From positions 1-33,257 of the forward strand of contig CACWLK010000017.1 of the NCBI GenBank assembly GCA_902761715.1: a DNA stretch of 33,257 bases. The letters run 5' to 3'. This DNA is from an uncultured Rhodospirillales bacterium. Lineage in GTDB: Bacteria; Pseudomonadota; Alphaproteobacteria; RF32; CAG-239. Shown here piece by piece: positions 25,523 to 33,185 of the stretch. The translations under genes and the position numbers were made by a program. The notes beneath the pieces are model-generated. The model made no database searches. It was given only the letters and a program-made list of their open reading frames with translations, and was not told the DNA's origin. Within the stretch, counting starts at the first letter, position 1. Each line of letters opens with the position of its first letter.

Positions 25523-26161
25523 ATGCTTTGTCCGGCTTCCGATTGTAATTTATGCCAGCGTCTTAACGCTTTTCGCCATGATAATCAAAAAAAATTTCCG
25601 AGCTACTTTAATGCACCGGTTCCGTCTTTTGGCGACCTTAATGCTGAACTGCTGGTCATCGGCATGGCTCCCGGCTTAAACGGTGCCAATCAAACCGGTC
25701 GCCCGTTTACCAACGACTATGCCGGCGATATTTTATATCCGGCTCTCAAAAAATTCGGATTTGCCGCCGGAAACTATGGCAAACGTGCCGATGACGGCTT
25801 CAAGTTGCTTAACTGTCGCGTTACCAATGCTGTGCGTTGCGTTCCTCCGCAAAACAAGGTAGTTGCCGATGAGGTCAACAATTGCCGCCGTTTTCTGACT
25901 GATGAGCTTGCCTCCATGCCCAATCTCAAAATCATCCTCACTCTCGGCACAGTTGCACATAATGCCCTACTCTCCACATTAGGATGTAAAAAAAGTTCTT
26001 TCAAATTTGCCCACGGAGCAAAACATTTTTTGCCTCAACAACATATTACCCTTTTTGATTCCTACCATACCTCAAGATACAATATTAACACCGGCGTACT
26101 AACTCCCGCTATGTTTAATCAGGTTATTGCCGAAATCAGGGAGAGCTTAAATGTCTTATGA
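25523..26161 (+). CDS. Uracil-DNA glycosylase, iron-sulfur type (family 4/5)
   Basis: The protein should remove uracil, and perhaps other deaminated bases, from DNA. It has an N-terminal cysteine pair (CPASDCNLC), the active-site block GMAPGLNGANQTGRPFTND followed by AGDILY, NAVRCVPPQNK, NCRRF, LTLGTVAHNALL and the DNA-contacting DSYHTSRYN. The GxAPGxxGxNxTGRPFxxD pattern is closest to family 5 (UDGb). The cysteines suit a 4Fe-4S cluster. The frame opens at 25511, but GGAGA lies five bases before the ATG at 25523, which is preferred (212 residues). Its end overlaps the TPR-methyltransferase start by 11 bases. Confidence 0.88.
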   Translation: MLCPASDCNLCQRLNAFRHDNQKKFPSYFNAPVPSFGDLNAELLVIGMAPGLNGANQTGRPFTNDYAGDILYPALKKFGFAAGNYGKRADDGFKLLNCRVTNAVRCVPPQNKVVADEVNNCRRFLTDELASMPNLKIILTLGTVAHNALLSTLGCKKSSFKFAHGAKHFLPQQHITLFDSYHTSRYNINTGVLTPAMFNQVIAEIRESLNVL

Positions 26162-27893
26162 CAACATGCTTCAAAAGGCTCTCAAGTTGCACCAACAAGG
26201 CAATTTTGATGAGGCCGAAAAACTCTATCGCCAGATTTTACAAACCACACCTGACCACCCGCAGGTTCTAAACCTTATCGGATTAATCGCTCAATCTAAA
26301 GCCCTGCATGAAGAAGCAATAACTTATTTTGAAAAATCTATTCTTAAAGACTTTGAAAACTTTGAAACTTTTTTCAATCTCGGTTGGTCGCTCACAGCCC
26401 TCGGAAAATATAACGAAGCCATTGAAGCTTTTAACAAAGTTCTCAAACTAAAACCAGACACCAAAGAGGCTTATAATTCATTGGGTGAAATTTACGCCCT
26501 CACCGAACATCCGCAAAAAGCCGAAGAAATGTTTTGTCATGCACTTGACTTTGACCCCGCTTATCTTGATGCCAAAAGCAACCTTGCATATTTGCACGAC
26601 GACATTAACGAGCTTGAAAAACTCTGTCGTCAACACCCCGAACACTCTTCTACCGCTTATCAATTAGCCTTACTCTTTCAAAAAAAAGGCGAACTGACAA
26701 AAGCTCTTGATTATGCTGTTAAAGCCGCCCAAAACACTCCGATTGAAAGCTATCAACTGCTAGCCGGAGAACTGCACTTACAAAACAAGCACCCCGAAAG
26801 CGCCAAAGTCTATTTTTGCGAAGCCCTGCAAATAAACCCAAAATCTGTTTCTGCCTTAATCAACCTTGCCAACTCAGAACCCGATGCCGGTGCTGCCGAA
26901 AAAATGTACAAACAGGCACTGGATATTGCCCCTCATGATTTTGACGCCCACCTGAACTATGCCGTGCTTTTACATAACCGCAACCGCCTGAATGAAGCAC
27001 TTGAAGAATATCGCAAGGCTGTTGTCATTAATCCCGATTCTTCCGAAGTCAGCCATAATCTCGGCATTCTGCAACGTCAGATGGGAGACTTTTCTCAAGC
27101 CCTCGGACTGTTTTTTAACTCGTTCAGCCTCAAACCAGATAGCTCACAATATGCCCTGGATATTGCCGAAACCCTGACCATTATGCACCGTACTCAGCCG
27201 CAACAAGCTGCTCAAACAGCCAAACGTTGGCTTGAACAATATCCCGATAACATCTTTGCTCAAAGAATAAACGCCTCCTTCAGCAACCAAACCACCGATA
27301 CCGACAGCCGATACAGCCAGGAACTCTTCGATGTTTTTGCCTCAACCTATGAGCAAACCATGAGCGACATAAAATATCACCTGCCTCACGAAATGTCACA
27401 ACTTATCGGTCCCATTGAAGGTACTATCGTTGATCTGGGCTGCGGAACCGGTTTACTTGGTGAACAAATCAAAACACCGCATAATTACCTTATCGGAGTT
27501 GACATTTCTGCCCAAATGCTCTGTCAAGCCAAAGCCAAAAACATTTATGATAAACTTGAACATGCTGACATTATTGAATATTGCGACCACTTGCCTCCTG
27601 CAAGTTTTGTTACTGCCGCAGATGTATTGGGTTATATCGGAAATCCGGAAAAATTATTCCGAAAAATATACCCGCACTCGTTTGCCTTTTCGGTAGCTAT
27701 TGATGACAAATGTCGCAATCATACCCTCCTCCCCAATGGTCGATACATTTATAATAAGCAATACATACATGACACACTCTCTCAATGCGGATATCATAAT
27801 ATATCATCAAAAGATTGTATACTGCGCACCGAAAACGGAGAAAACGTTACAGGAACAATTTTTTTAGCTAAAGGAAAAAACAATGAGTCATAA
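26151..27893 (+). CDS. TPR-repeat protein with C-terminal methyltransferase domain
   Basis: The 580-residue protein has about ten tetratricopeptide repeats (about 1-370; for example GNFDEAEKLYRQILQTTPDH, GKYNEAIEAFNKVLKLKPD) and a class I SAM-dependent methyltransferase (about 395-575) with motif I VDLGCGTGLLGEQI, motif II GVDISAQMLCQA and EHADIIEY. This corresponds to the predicted TPR-containing methyltransferase family; substrates are not established, and the repeats presumably select a protein partner. It overlaps both neighbours by 11 bases (UDG before, RNHCP gene after), so the three form a coupled unit. Confidence 0.87.
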   Translation: MSYDNMLQKALKLHQQGNFDEAEKLYRQILQTTPDHPQVLNLIGLIAQSKALHEEAITYFEKSILKDFENFETFFNLGWSLTALGKYNEAIEAFNKVLKLKPDTKEAYNSLGEIYALTEHPQKAEEMFCHALDFDPAYLDAKSNLAYLHDDINELEKLCRQHPEHSSTAYQLALLFQKKGELTKALDYAVKAAQNTPIESYQLLAGELHLQNKHPESAKVYFCEALQINPKSVSALINLANSEPDAGAAEKMYKQALDIAPHDFDAHLNYAVLLHNRNRLNEALEEYRKAVVINPDSSEVSHNLGILQRQMGDFSQALGLFFNSFSLKPDSSQYALDIAETLTIMHRTQPQQAAQTAKRWLEQYPDNIFAQRINASFSNQTTDTDSRYSQELFDVFASTYEQTMSDIKYHLPHEMSQLIGPIEGTIVDLGCGTGLLGEQIKTPHNYLIGVDISAQMLCQAKAKNIYDKLEHADIIEYCDHLPPASFVTAADVLGYIGNPEKLFRKIYPHSFAFSVAIDDKCRNHTLLPNGRYIYNKQYIHDTLSQCGYHNISSKDCILRTENGENVTGTIFLAKGKNNES

Positions 27894-28212
27894 AACCGAA
27901 AACACCGGATTTATCTGTCAGCATTGCGGCAAAGAGGTTTTGCCACTGACTGACGGCAGCTATCGTAACCATTGTCCTTTTTGCTTATATTCATTGCACG
28001 TCGACATCACTCCCGGTGATCGTGCCTGTACTTGCGGCGGTTTGATGGAACCTGTCAAAATCATTTATAACTCAAAAAAAGGCTATCAAATAGTTCATCG
28101 TTGTCAAAAATGCGGGTTTGAGCGTAATAACAAAATCAACGAAGACCCTCGCCAGCCCGATGACATCAATGCAATTACTGCAATAATGCGCCAAAATGCC
28201 GAACGGCGTTGA
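27883..28212 (+). CDS. RNHCP domain zinc-ribbon protein
   Basis: The 109-residue protein has an N-terminal CQHCGKEV zinc knuckle, the diagnostic RNHCPFCLYSLHVD, PGDRACTCGGLM, and HRCQKCGFERNNKI. Eight cysteines are arranged as CxxC-type pairs, enough for two zinc sites. It matches the RNHCP family, whose function is unknown; binding of nucleic acid is plausible. It overlaps the end of the methyltransferase gene. Confidence 0.87.
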   Translation: MSHKTENTGFICQHCGKEVLPLTDGSYRNHCPFCLYSLHVDITPGDRACTCGGLMEPVKIIYNSKKGYQIVHRCQKCGFERNNKINEDPRQPDDINAITAIMRQNAERR

Positions 28213-28263
28213 TATTTTTTCCGTCGGTCTTACATATTCTGTAGATTAACCACGGAGAACAAC

Positions 28264-28857
28264 ATGACAATAATACAGGCATTTTCAAGACGCCGCTCAA
28301 TTTATGCGTTAGGAACACAAAAAACTCTAAACAACTCTGAAATAAACGACATTGTTGCCCATGCTCTTAAATACGCCCCCAGTGCATTTAACTCTCAATC
28401 CGCTCGACTTGCGGTTTTATACGGAAAATCATATCAAAAACTTTGGGATATAACTTTACGCGCCTTAAGCAAAGTAACTCCGCCGGAAAAATTTCCGCAA
28501 ACTGTTACCAAAATCAACGCATTTAAACAGGGATTGGGAACGATTCTATTTTTTGAAGATCAAAAAGTCATCGAAAAACTACAGAAAAAATATCCTCTTT
28601 ATGCCGAGACTTTCCCAAAATGGGCTGAGCAAGGCAACGCCATGTTGCAATATATGATATGGCTGGCACTATCCGAACACAAAATCGGTGCTTCATTACA
28701 ACACTACAATCCGCTGATTGATGAAGATATCCATCGTATTTTCAAAATTTCCAAAAACTGGTATTTAATCGCCCAAATGCCTTTTGGAGCAATAACTGAA
28801 GAACCGCAACCTAAAAACTTTGCATCTATAGAAGAACGTCTCAAAATTTTTGATTGA
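28264..28857 (+). CDS. Nitroreductase family protein (Frm2/Hbn1-like)
   Basis: The 197-residue protein should be an FMN-dependent NAD(P)H oxidoreductase. It has RRRSIYALG (FMN phosphate site), APSAFNSQSARLAVLYG, KINAFKQGLGTILFFEDQ, ENSGMLQ-like QGNAMLQYMIW and IGASLQHYNPLID, the blocks of the Frm2/Hbn1 branch linked to fatty-acid or redox stress in yeast. Length is normal. CGGAGA lies before the ATG. It is separated from the RNHCP gene by 51 bases and may have its own start site. Confidence 0.88.
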   Translation: MTIIQAFSRRRSIYALGTQKTLNNSEINDIVAHALKYAPSAFNSQSARLAVLYGKSYQKLWDITLRALSKVTPPEKFPQTVTKINAFKQGLGTILFFEDQKVIEKLQKKYPLYAETFPKWAEQGNAMLQYMIWLALSEHKIGASLQHYNPLIDEDIHRIFKISKNWYLIAQMPFGAITEEPQPKNFASIEERLKIFD

Positions 28858-28870
28858 TAAAACCCAAATT

Positions 28871-28890
28871 ACATAGTAAAAAAACTATGT
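28871..28890. repeat. Small inverted repeat before the TerC gene
   Basis: ACATAGT and ACTATGT form a perfect 7-bp inverted repeat around six A residues, followed by TTTAT. It is either a weak terminator for the nitroreductase gene or an operator for the downstream transporter. Confidence 0.4.
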
Positions 28891-28914
28891 TTATAATTGC
28901 AAAGGACTTTTAAA

Positions 28915-29865
28915 ATGGGAAATTCTTTATCGTTTTTATCACATATGTCAGACACAACCATGTGGATAATCTTCGGCATCGCCGTAGTTATACTTCTTGC
29001 ATGGGATTTGTTTTTTCTCAATCGTAAAAACGAGGTTCCGGTATTTTCCCACACGCTTCTGCTTTGCATAGTTTACATTGCTGCCGGTCTGTTATTCGGA
29101 CTTTTTATAATGTACGAACACGGCACCGATGACGGTATGCTCTTTTTTACCGGATTTTTGGTTGAAAAGAGTCTGTCTCTAGACAACATTTTCATAATGT
29201 CTGTGGTCTTCACCTCACTCGGCATACCACGCATTTATCAACACCGAGTTTTGTTCTGGGGGATCCTCGGAGCTATTGTTATGCGTGCTATTTTGATTTT
29301 AGTTGGTGAAACCTTGATTTCAAATTTCCATTGGGTACTTTATCTATTCTCTGCCTTTTTACTTTATACCGGTATCAAGATGGTACTCCCCCAAAAAGAA
29401 GAAGGCAAATTTGAAGATTCAACTTTATACAAAACCCTCAATCGTTTTTTCCATGTTACCAGCATTCACAGTGGACACTTTTTTGTTAAAGAAAACGGCA
29501 AGCACTACATTACACCGCTGTTCTTTGCGCTGTTGACCATTGAAATAATGGATGTGATTTTTGCTCTCGACAGTATTCCCGCCATTTTCTTGATTACACA
29601 AGACATCTTTATTGTCTACACCAGTAACATCTTTGCCATTTTGGGGCTACGAGCTTTATACTTTTTGCTGGAAGCTGCTGTTCATAAATTCTACTATCTC
29701 AAACCGGCACTTTCCGTAATTATGATTTTCATCGGTATTAAAATCTTTTTGCCTCATATCGGCTGGGAAGTTACCCCCTTACAATCTTTGTGTGTAACCT
29801 TCAGTGTAATTTTTGTAGGTATTGCGGCTTCTCTCTTGCGTAAAACTCCTCAAATTGAAGGCTGA
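28915..29865 (+). CDS. TerC/Alx family membrane protein
   Basis: TerC/Alx proteins are multi-span carriers implicated in Mn2+ export and in metalation of exported proteins. The 316-residue protein has about nine membrane helices and the two acidic family motifs: FLVEKSLSLDNIFI (near 80-93) and MDVIFALDSIPA (near 205-216). The start is ATG 28915, supported by AAAGGA eight bases before it; a frame opening at TTG 28897 would lie upstream of that site. The closest named relative is E. coli Alx. I see no Mn-sensing riboswitch: only 57 bases separate it from the previous gene. Confidence 0.92.
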   Translation: MGNSLSFLSHMSDTTMWIIFGIAVVILLAWDLFFLNRKNEVPVFSHTLLLCIVYIAAGLLFGLFIMYEHGTDDGMLFFTGFLVEKSLSLDNIFIMSVVFTSLGIPRIYQHRVLFWGILGAIVMRAILILVGETLISNFHWVLYLFSAFLLYTGIKMVLPQKEEGKFEDSTLYKTLNRFFHVTSIHSGHFFVKENGKHYITPLFFALLTIEIMDVIFALDSIPAIFLITQDIFIVYTSNIFAILGLRALYFLLEAAVHKFYYLKPALSVIMIFIGIKIFLPHIGWEVTPLQSLCVTFSVIFVGIAASLLRKTPQIEG

Positions 29866-29885
29866 TTTTTTTGCACATAAAAAAC

Positions 29886-29914
29886 TTGCACCTATAAATT
29901 GATAATGATATATT
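29886..29914 (+). promoter_or_regulatory. Probable promoter of the 132-aa membrane gene
   Basis: TTGCAC (29886-29891) and TATATT (29909-29914) are 17 bp apart. The start point would be near 29921, giving a leader of about 45 nt. Confidence 0.55.
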
Positions 29915-29965
29915 CCTTCCAGAAATATATTATTATTAACCATTAATTTTATAACTAATCGAATT

Positions 29966-30364
29966 ATGAACAAATTAAAATCCTACTCTAACGAGTTTAT
30001 CCTTCTCGGATTATCAGTTCTGCTCATGGCAGTTTACAGCGTGCTATTGTACTTCATGCCTTACAGATGGATTTGGGGAATTGGCCTCCTAATCCTCTAC
30101 ATTGCCGAATTCTACATCTCATACCATTTTGTGCCGGTAACTGCAAACTACAAACGTTGGCGCATTTACCGCAACGAATGGAACACAATCATCGTTTTAT
30201 GCATGTTGCTTGTGCTTGCTTGGGGTTTTATTCTCGGAACTTGTCAATTGACTTCCGAAAATCCAGGTCTCTTATGTATTGTCGGCATCATCATCGGAAC
30301 TGCGGTATTTGCTCTGTTCAGTGCACTGTTCAACACTTCCAAGCGCTCCGATGGCCATGGCTAA
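29966..30364 (+). CDS. Small integral membrane protein of unknown function, 132 aa
   Basis: I do not recognise the family. Four hydrophobic segments are visible (about 10-30, 33-55, 72-90, 102-122), a YKRWRIYRNEWN basic loop lies between the second and third, and the tail is polar (SKRSDGHG). No Shine-Dalgarno sequence is evident before the ATG (aactaatcgaatt), so the start is tentative. It is preceded by its own promoter and followed by a strong terminator, so it is monocistronic. Confidence 0.62.
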   Translation: MNKLKSYSNEFILLGLSVLLMAVYSVLLYFMPYRWIWGIGLLILYIAEFYISYHFVPVTANYKRWRIYRNEWNTIIVLCMLLVLAWGFILGTCQLTSENPGLLCIVGIIIGTAVFALFSALFNTSKRSDGHG

Positions 30365-30399
30365 CACCGAAGAAGGCAACGGTCTGAAAACACAAACCG

Positions 30400-30436
30400 A
30401 AAAAACAGCGACTTCACCAGAAGCCGCTGTTTTTTT
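30400..30436 (+). terminator. Strong terminator after the 132-aa membrane gene
   Basis: AAAAAACAGCG pairs with CGCTGTTTTTT, with CTTC/GAAG pairing in the loop, followed by T residues. It marks the boundary between the plus-strand genes and the tRNA-Ala region. Confidence 0.88.
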
Positions 30437-30445
30437 ATGAAAAAT

Positions 30446-30462
30446 TGGTGGAGGTAATCGGG
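30446..30462 (-). repeat. Copy of the tRNA-Ala 3' end (att-like direct repeat)
   Basis: These 17 bases are identical to the last 17 bases of tRNA-Ala including CCA (30684-30700), in the same orientation, 238 bp apart. This is the arrangement left when an element integrates into a tRNA 3' end. The 221 bp between them encodes no integrase or other recognisable protein, so the element would be deleted or very small. Confidence 0.65.
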
Positions 30463-30647
30463 GCTCACAGAGCAAAAACATTTCTGCGAACTGTTTTTGC
30501 CGAGAGCTGTAGTTGTTGTGTGTGAGTTTTGCCGAATAGGCTAAAAACGAACACTACAACAAACTTGACCGAAGCGTAGTTTGTGCGCACAAACATAGTG
30601 CGCACTTACGTAGCAAGACGAACCTTGGTTCGATCCCGCATAACAAC
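30463..30647. other. Structured non-coding stretch between tRNA-Ala 3'-end copies
   Basis: No credible gene. It holds a 9-bp inverted repeat (30472-30480 with 30492-30500), a perfect 16-bp palindrome (30579-30594) followed by a 10-bp palindrome (30597-30606), both centred on GTGCGCAC, and a CGAACC/GGTTCG hairpin (30619-30632) that overlaps an inverted 11-base match to the tRNA-Ala T-arm (30627-30637). Confidence 0.6.
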
Positions 30648-30673
30648 AAAAAAACACCGCAAAAAATGCGGTG
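30648..30673 (-). terminator. Terminator of tRNA-Ala and the dksA-yacG operon
   Basis: On the minus strand CACCGC (30673-30668) pairs with GCGGTG (30660-30655) around TTTTTT-containing loop, followed by seven T residues (30654-30648). Confidence 0.88.
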
Positions 30674-30683
30674 CCTAAAAAAC

Positions 30684-30759
30684 TGGTGGAGGTAATCGGG
30701 ATCGAACCGACGACCTAATGATTGCGAACCATTCGCTCTCCCAACTGAGCTATACCCCC
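30684..30759 (-). tRNA. tRNA-Ala(CGC)
   Basis: 76 bases with encoded CCA. Acceptor GGGGGTA pairs with TACCTCC and contains the G3:U70 wobble pair, the alanine identity element; discriminator A73. Anticodon stem AATGG/TCATT with loop TTCGCAA gives anticodon CGC. T-arm GTCGG TTCGATC CCGAT is intact. It lies 39 bases after yacG; a tRNA just after yacG is usual in alphaproteobacteria, and the two are probably co-transcribed. Confidence 0.95.
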
Positions 30760-30765
30760 AACAAG

Positions 30766-30790
30766 CAAGTTGAGCTATACCTCAAAACAA
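30766..30790 (-). repeat. 25-bp imperfect duplication of the tRNA-Ala 5' end
   Basis: TTGAGCTATACC at 30770-30781 repeats CTGAGCTATACC at 30745-30756 of tRNA-Ala with a period of 25. On the minus strand this is a fragment of the acceptor and D-arm 5' part placed just upstream of the real tRNA. Confidence 0.55.
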
Positions 30791-30798
30791 CAAAATAA

Positions 30799-31011
30799 TC
30801 AATCCTTTTCTTCTGTCTTTTGCTCAACCGCTTTTGCCAGTTCTTCCAAATCCTGCTCATCTACCTCTTCTGCCTCAAAACGATAGGATTCGTTGAACCA
30901 GTTTCCCAAATCTATATCAGCACAACGCTTTGAGCAAAACGGACGATATTTTGTGTCCGTAAAAATTTTTTTGCAAATCGGGCAACAATGCGTCTTAACA
31001 ACTTCAGTCAT
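30799..31011 (-). CDS. yacG: DNA gyrase inhibitor YacG (zinc protein)
   Basis: YacG is a small zinc protein that binds GyrB and blocks gyrase in E. coli. The 70-residue protein has CPIC (C10, C13) and CSKRC (C26, C30) as zinc ligands and the conserved [19 protein letters not shown] block, then an acidic tail. Length is typical. Its ATG begins immediately after the RNase E/G stop codon, with no gap. Confidence 0.93.
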   Translation of the reverse strand: MTEVVKTHCCPICKKIFTDTKYRPFCSKRCADIDLGNWFNESYRFEAEEVDEQDLEELAKAVEQKTEEKD

Positions 31012-32181
31012 TTACGCACCTTTTTCAACCCTGCCGGTTCCTTGACAAGTATGACATTCTTCGCTCATCAACTCGAGCAGAGACGGACGTTTGCGTACAC
31101 GTACAATCTCAACCAAACCGCCATGGCTCAAACCGATAACCCGACTTTTTGTCAGATCATCACTCAAGTCTTGCTCCAAAATTTCCAACAACGGCTTAAT
31201 AAACCTAAACTCGGAATGTCCGGCAAAATCAACCACAATTTTTCCTGCCAAATTGCGTAATCTTATTTGTTTTGCAATCACATGAGCGGCTTCTTCATTA
31301 AGGCGGTTCAGCGCACCACCTCCGTTATCATGACCGCTGTCGACATCAATTGCTACACACGCACGTGTCTCCTCAATCGTAACTCTGCCGCCTGATTTTA
31401 AGTTGATTGTTTTTTCCAAAGCCTCGCCAATCACTTCATCAATTCCGCAATCTTCAAACGGACTGTTAACAACCTCGACCTCAATTTTACTGTCTTTCAA
31501 GGCTTCTTCCAAGTTTCGGCAATTTGTAATTACTTTTTTAAGACTTGTGCTCTTATAGTGATTTATATATTCAAATATGGTATCCGGCTTGCTGTAAAGC
31601 AAAGACGGAGCCTGTCCGTTACGAGCCTTAACCCTTATATTTTCGAAAGTATTGCGCAGCTCTACCATTTCTTCTATAACAGCCTTTATATCTGCATTTC
31701 CGGCAGCTGTTCGAATAACCCAACCTTCTTGCCCGGTAATATTTTCCTTTACGGCATCAAGCAAATCAGAAACTTTTGCTTTATCCTCAATTTTGCTTGA
31801 AGCCTCAACGTCCATTCTGTACGGGCAATATACCAAATACGTACCGACCAATTGGATTGAACGTACCAACCGAGCATTTTTTTCGGCATGACGTTCTTGA
31901 GCCACCTGAACCACAACGCTCTGCCCTTCGACCAGTTTGCTCTCGTTCATACCATATTCATCGCCGTTCAAAAAAGCTTCTTTTCCATCACCTATATTTA
32001 CAAAAAAACCTTCTCTTTCCTGAGCCAACGTAACCTTTTTGGTAATTTTGCCCAAATATACATTTCCGCTTATAGCTTGATTTCCGCTGACAATTTCAAT
32101 ATCACGTACTTCACCGTTGTCCAAGGTTGCAATTCCCGTAACCTGACTGTTTTTATCATAAACTATAGTATCAATACTCAT
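31012..32181 (-). CDS. rng: Ribonuclease E/G family endoribonuclease (short form)
   Basis: RNase E/G enzymes cut single-stranded RNA for rRNA maturation and mRNA decay. The 389-residue protein has an S1-like RNA-binding domain (about 36-120, GNVYLGKITKKV), a 5'-sensor/RNase H-like region, catalytic aspartates in VAIDVDSG (D279) and IVVDFAG (D318), and a CHTC zinc-link (C376, C379) at the C-terminus. It is shorter than E. coli RNase G (489), as in other alphaproteobacterial copies beside maf and yacG. Its start overlaps the maf stop by four bases. Confidence 0.93.
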   Translation of the reverse strand: MSIDTIVYDKNSQVTGIATLDNGEVRDIEIVSGNQAISGNVYLGKITKKVTLAQEREGFFVNIGDGKEAFLNGDEYGMNESKLVEGQSVVVQVAQERHAEKNARLVRSIQLVGTYLVYCPYRMDVEASSKIEDKAKVSDLLDAVKENITGQEGWVIRTAAGNADIKAVIEEMVELRNTFENIRVKARNGQAPSLLYSKPDTIFEYINHYKSTSLKKVITNCRNLEEALKDSKIEVEVVNSPFEDCGIDEVIGEALEKTINLKSGGRVTIEETRACVAIDVDSGHDNGGGALNRLNEEAAHVIAKQIRLRNLAGKIVVDFAGHSEFRFIKPLLEILEQDLSDDLTKSRVIGLSHGGLVEIVRVRKRPSLLELMSEECHTCQGTGRVEKGA

Positions 32182-32750
32182 TTTATTCCCATTCCTTTTA
32201 ACAAATTCACGGTTTCAAACAGCGGTAAACCGACGATTCCGCTGTAAGAACCGACAATTTGGCGCACAAACGCCTCAAAACTTCCTTCAATTTTATAGCC
32301 GCAACAGCCCACCCATTCGTGTCCGTTGACATAATCATCAATTTCCTGCCGGCTCAACTTTTTGGTAACCACACGTGAGCTAACACATTTCTGTCCCATT
32401 TTACCATCTCGTCTGATTACACAAACCGCACTTATTACCTTACAAGCCCTGCCCGACAATAATTGCATAACCTCACGTTGTTCATCATCATTGCGTGATT
32501 TATGCAAAATCTTTTGCCCGACACACACAACTGTATCTCCGGCCAAAATATTTTCATTTGGATTATCTTGAGCAGACTTTAACGCCTTTTCTTTAGCCAT
32601 ACGTTTCACATAAGCCACTGGCTTTTCATATTGGTGCACACTTTCGTCTATATCTGCGGGAGCAATCTTTTTAGGCACATAACCAACTTTCTCCAACAAC
32701 GCCTTGCGTTGGGGAGAACCTGACGCCAATATAAAATCACTTGTCGTCAT
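32178..32750 (-). CDS. maf: Maf-like nucleotide pyrophosphatase
   Basis: Maf proteins hydrolyse non-canonical or modified nucleoside triphosphates to monophosphates. The 190-residue protein has LASGSPQRKALLEKVG, ADIDESV, VKRMAKEKA, ILAGDTVV and GCCGYKIEG, the full set of family blocks. AGSP is replaced by ASGSPQR, as is common in alphaproteobacteria. It lies nine bases after dksA. Confidence 0.94.
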   Translation of the reverse strand: MTTSDFILASGSPQRKALLEKVGYVPKKIAPADIDESVHQYEKPVAYVKRMAKEKALKSAQDNPNENILAGDTVVCVGQKILHKSRNDDEQREVMQLLSGRACKVISAVCVIRRDGKMGQKCVSSRVVTKKLSRQEIDDYVNGHEWVGCCGYKIEGSFEAFVRQIVGSYSGIVGLPLFETVNLLKGMGIK

Positions 32751-32759
32751 TCTGAAATT

Positions 32760-33185
32760 TTAGTCCTCGCTGTATGTCTTTTCCATTCTTTCGTGGCGCT
32801 CTTGTGCTTCCAAACAAAGAGTAGCTACCGGCCTTGCCTCCAAACGCTCAATACCGATTGGTTCGCCGGTTTCCTCACAATATCCGTACTCACCGTCCTC
32901 AATACGTTTAAGCGCATCATTAATTTTTGAAATCAGCTTACGGGCACGGTCTTTGGTACGAAGGTCAAGAGCCTTATCGGTTTCCAAAGATGCACGGTCA
33001 ATATCATCAGGTTGGTTCAACCCGCCCTGACGCAAATCTTCCAACGTATCTTCCGACTGGCTAAGCAGAGATTTTTTCCAATCCTCAAGTTTGCGGCGGA
33101 AATACTCTAACTGCAACTCATTCATATATTCCTCATCAGCCGACGGTTTGTAGTCTGGAGGAAGAATTACCGAAGTTTCTACCAT
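32760..33185 (-). CDS. dksA: DksA/TraR family transcription factor with incomplete zinc site
   Basis: DksA enters the secondary channel of RNA polymerase and, with ppGpp, reprograms transcription. The 141-residue protein has the coiled-coil with tip motif DDIDRA (D60, D63, A65), and the globular end GYCEETGEPIGIERLEARP and ATLCLEAQE. Of the four zinc cysteines of E. coli DksA only C103 and C124 remain; the others are T106 and A127, as in zinc-independent types. AGGAG lies eight bases before the ATG. Together with the RelA/SpoT homologue and omega it gives this window three ppGpp-response components. Confidence 0.93.
   Translation of the reverse strand: MVETSVILPPDYKPSADEEYMNELQLEYFRRKLEDWKKSLLSQSEDTLEDLRQGGLNQPDDIDRASLETDKALDLRTKDRARKLISKINDALKRIEDGEYGYCEETGEPIGIERLEARPVATLCLEAQERHERMEKTYSED

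Noticed and set aside
28858..28914. Mn-sensing yybP-ykoY riboswitch before the TerC gene
   Set aside because: Only 57 bases are available, and the conserved riboswitch junction sequences are not present.
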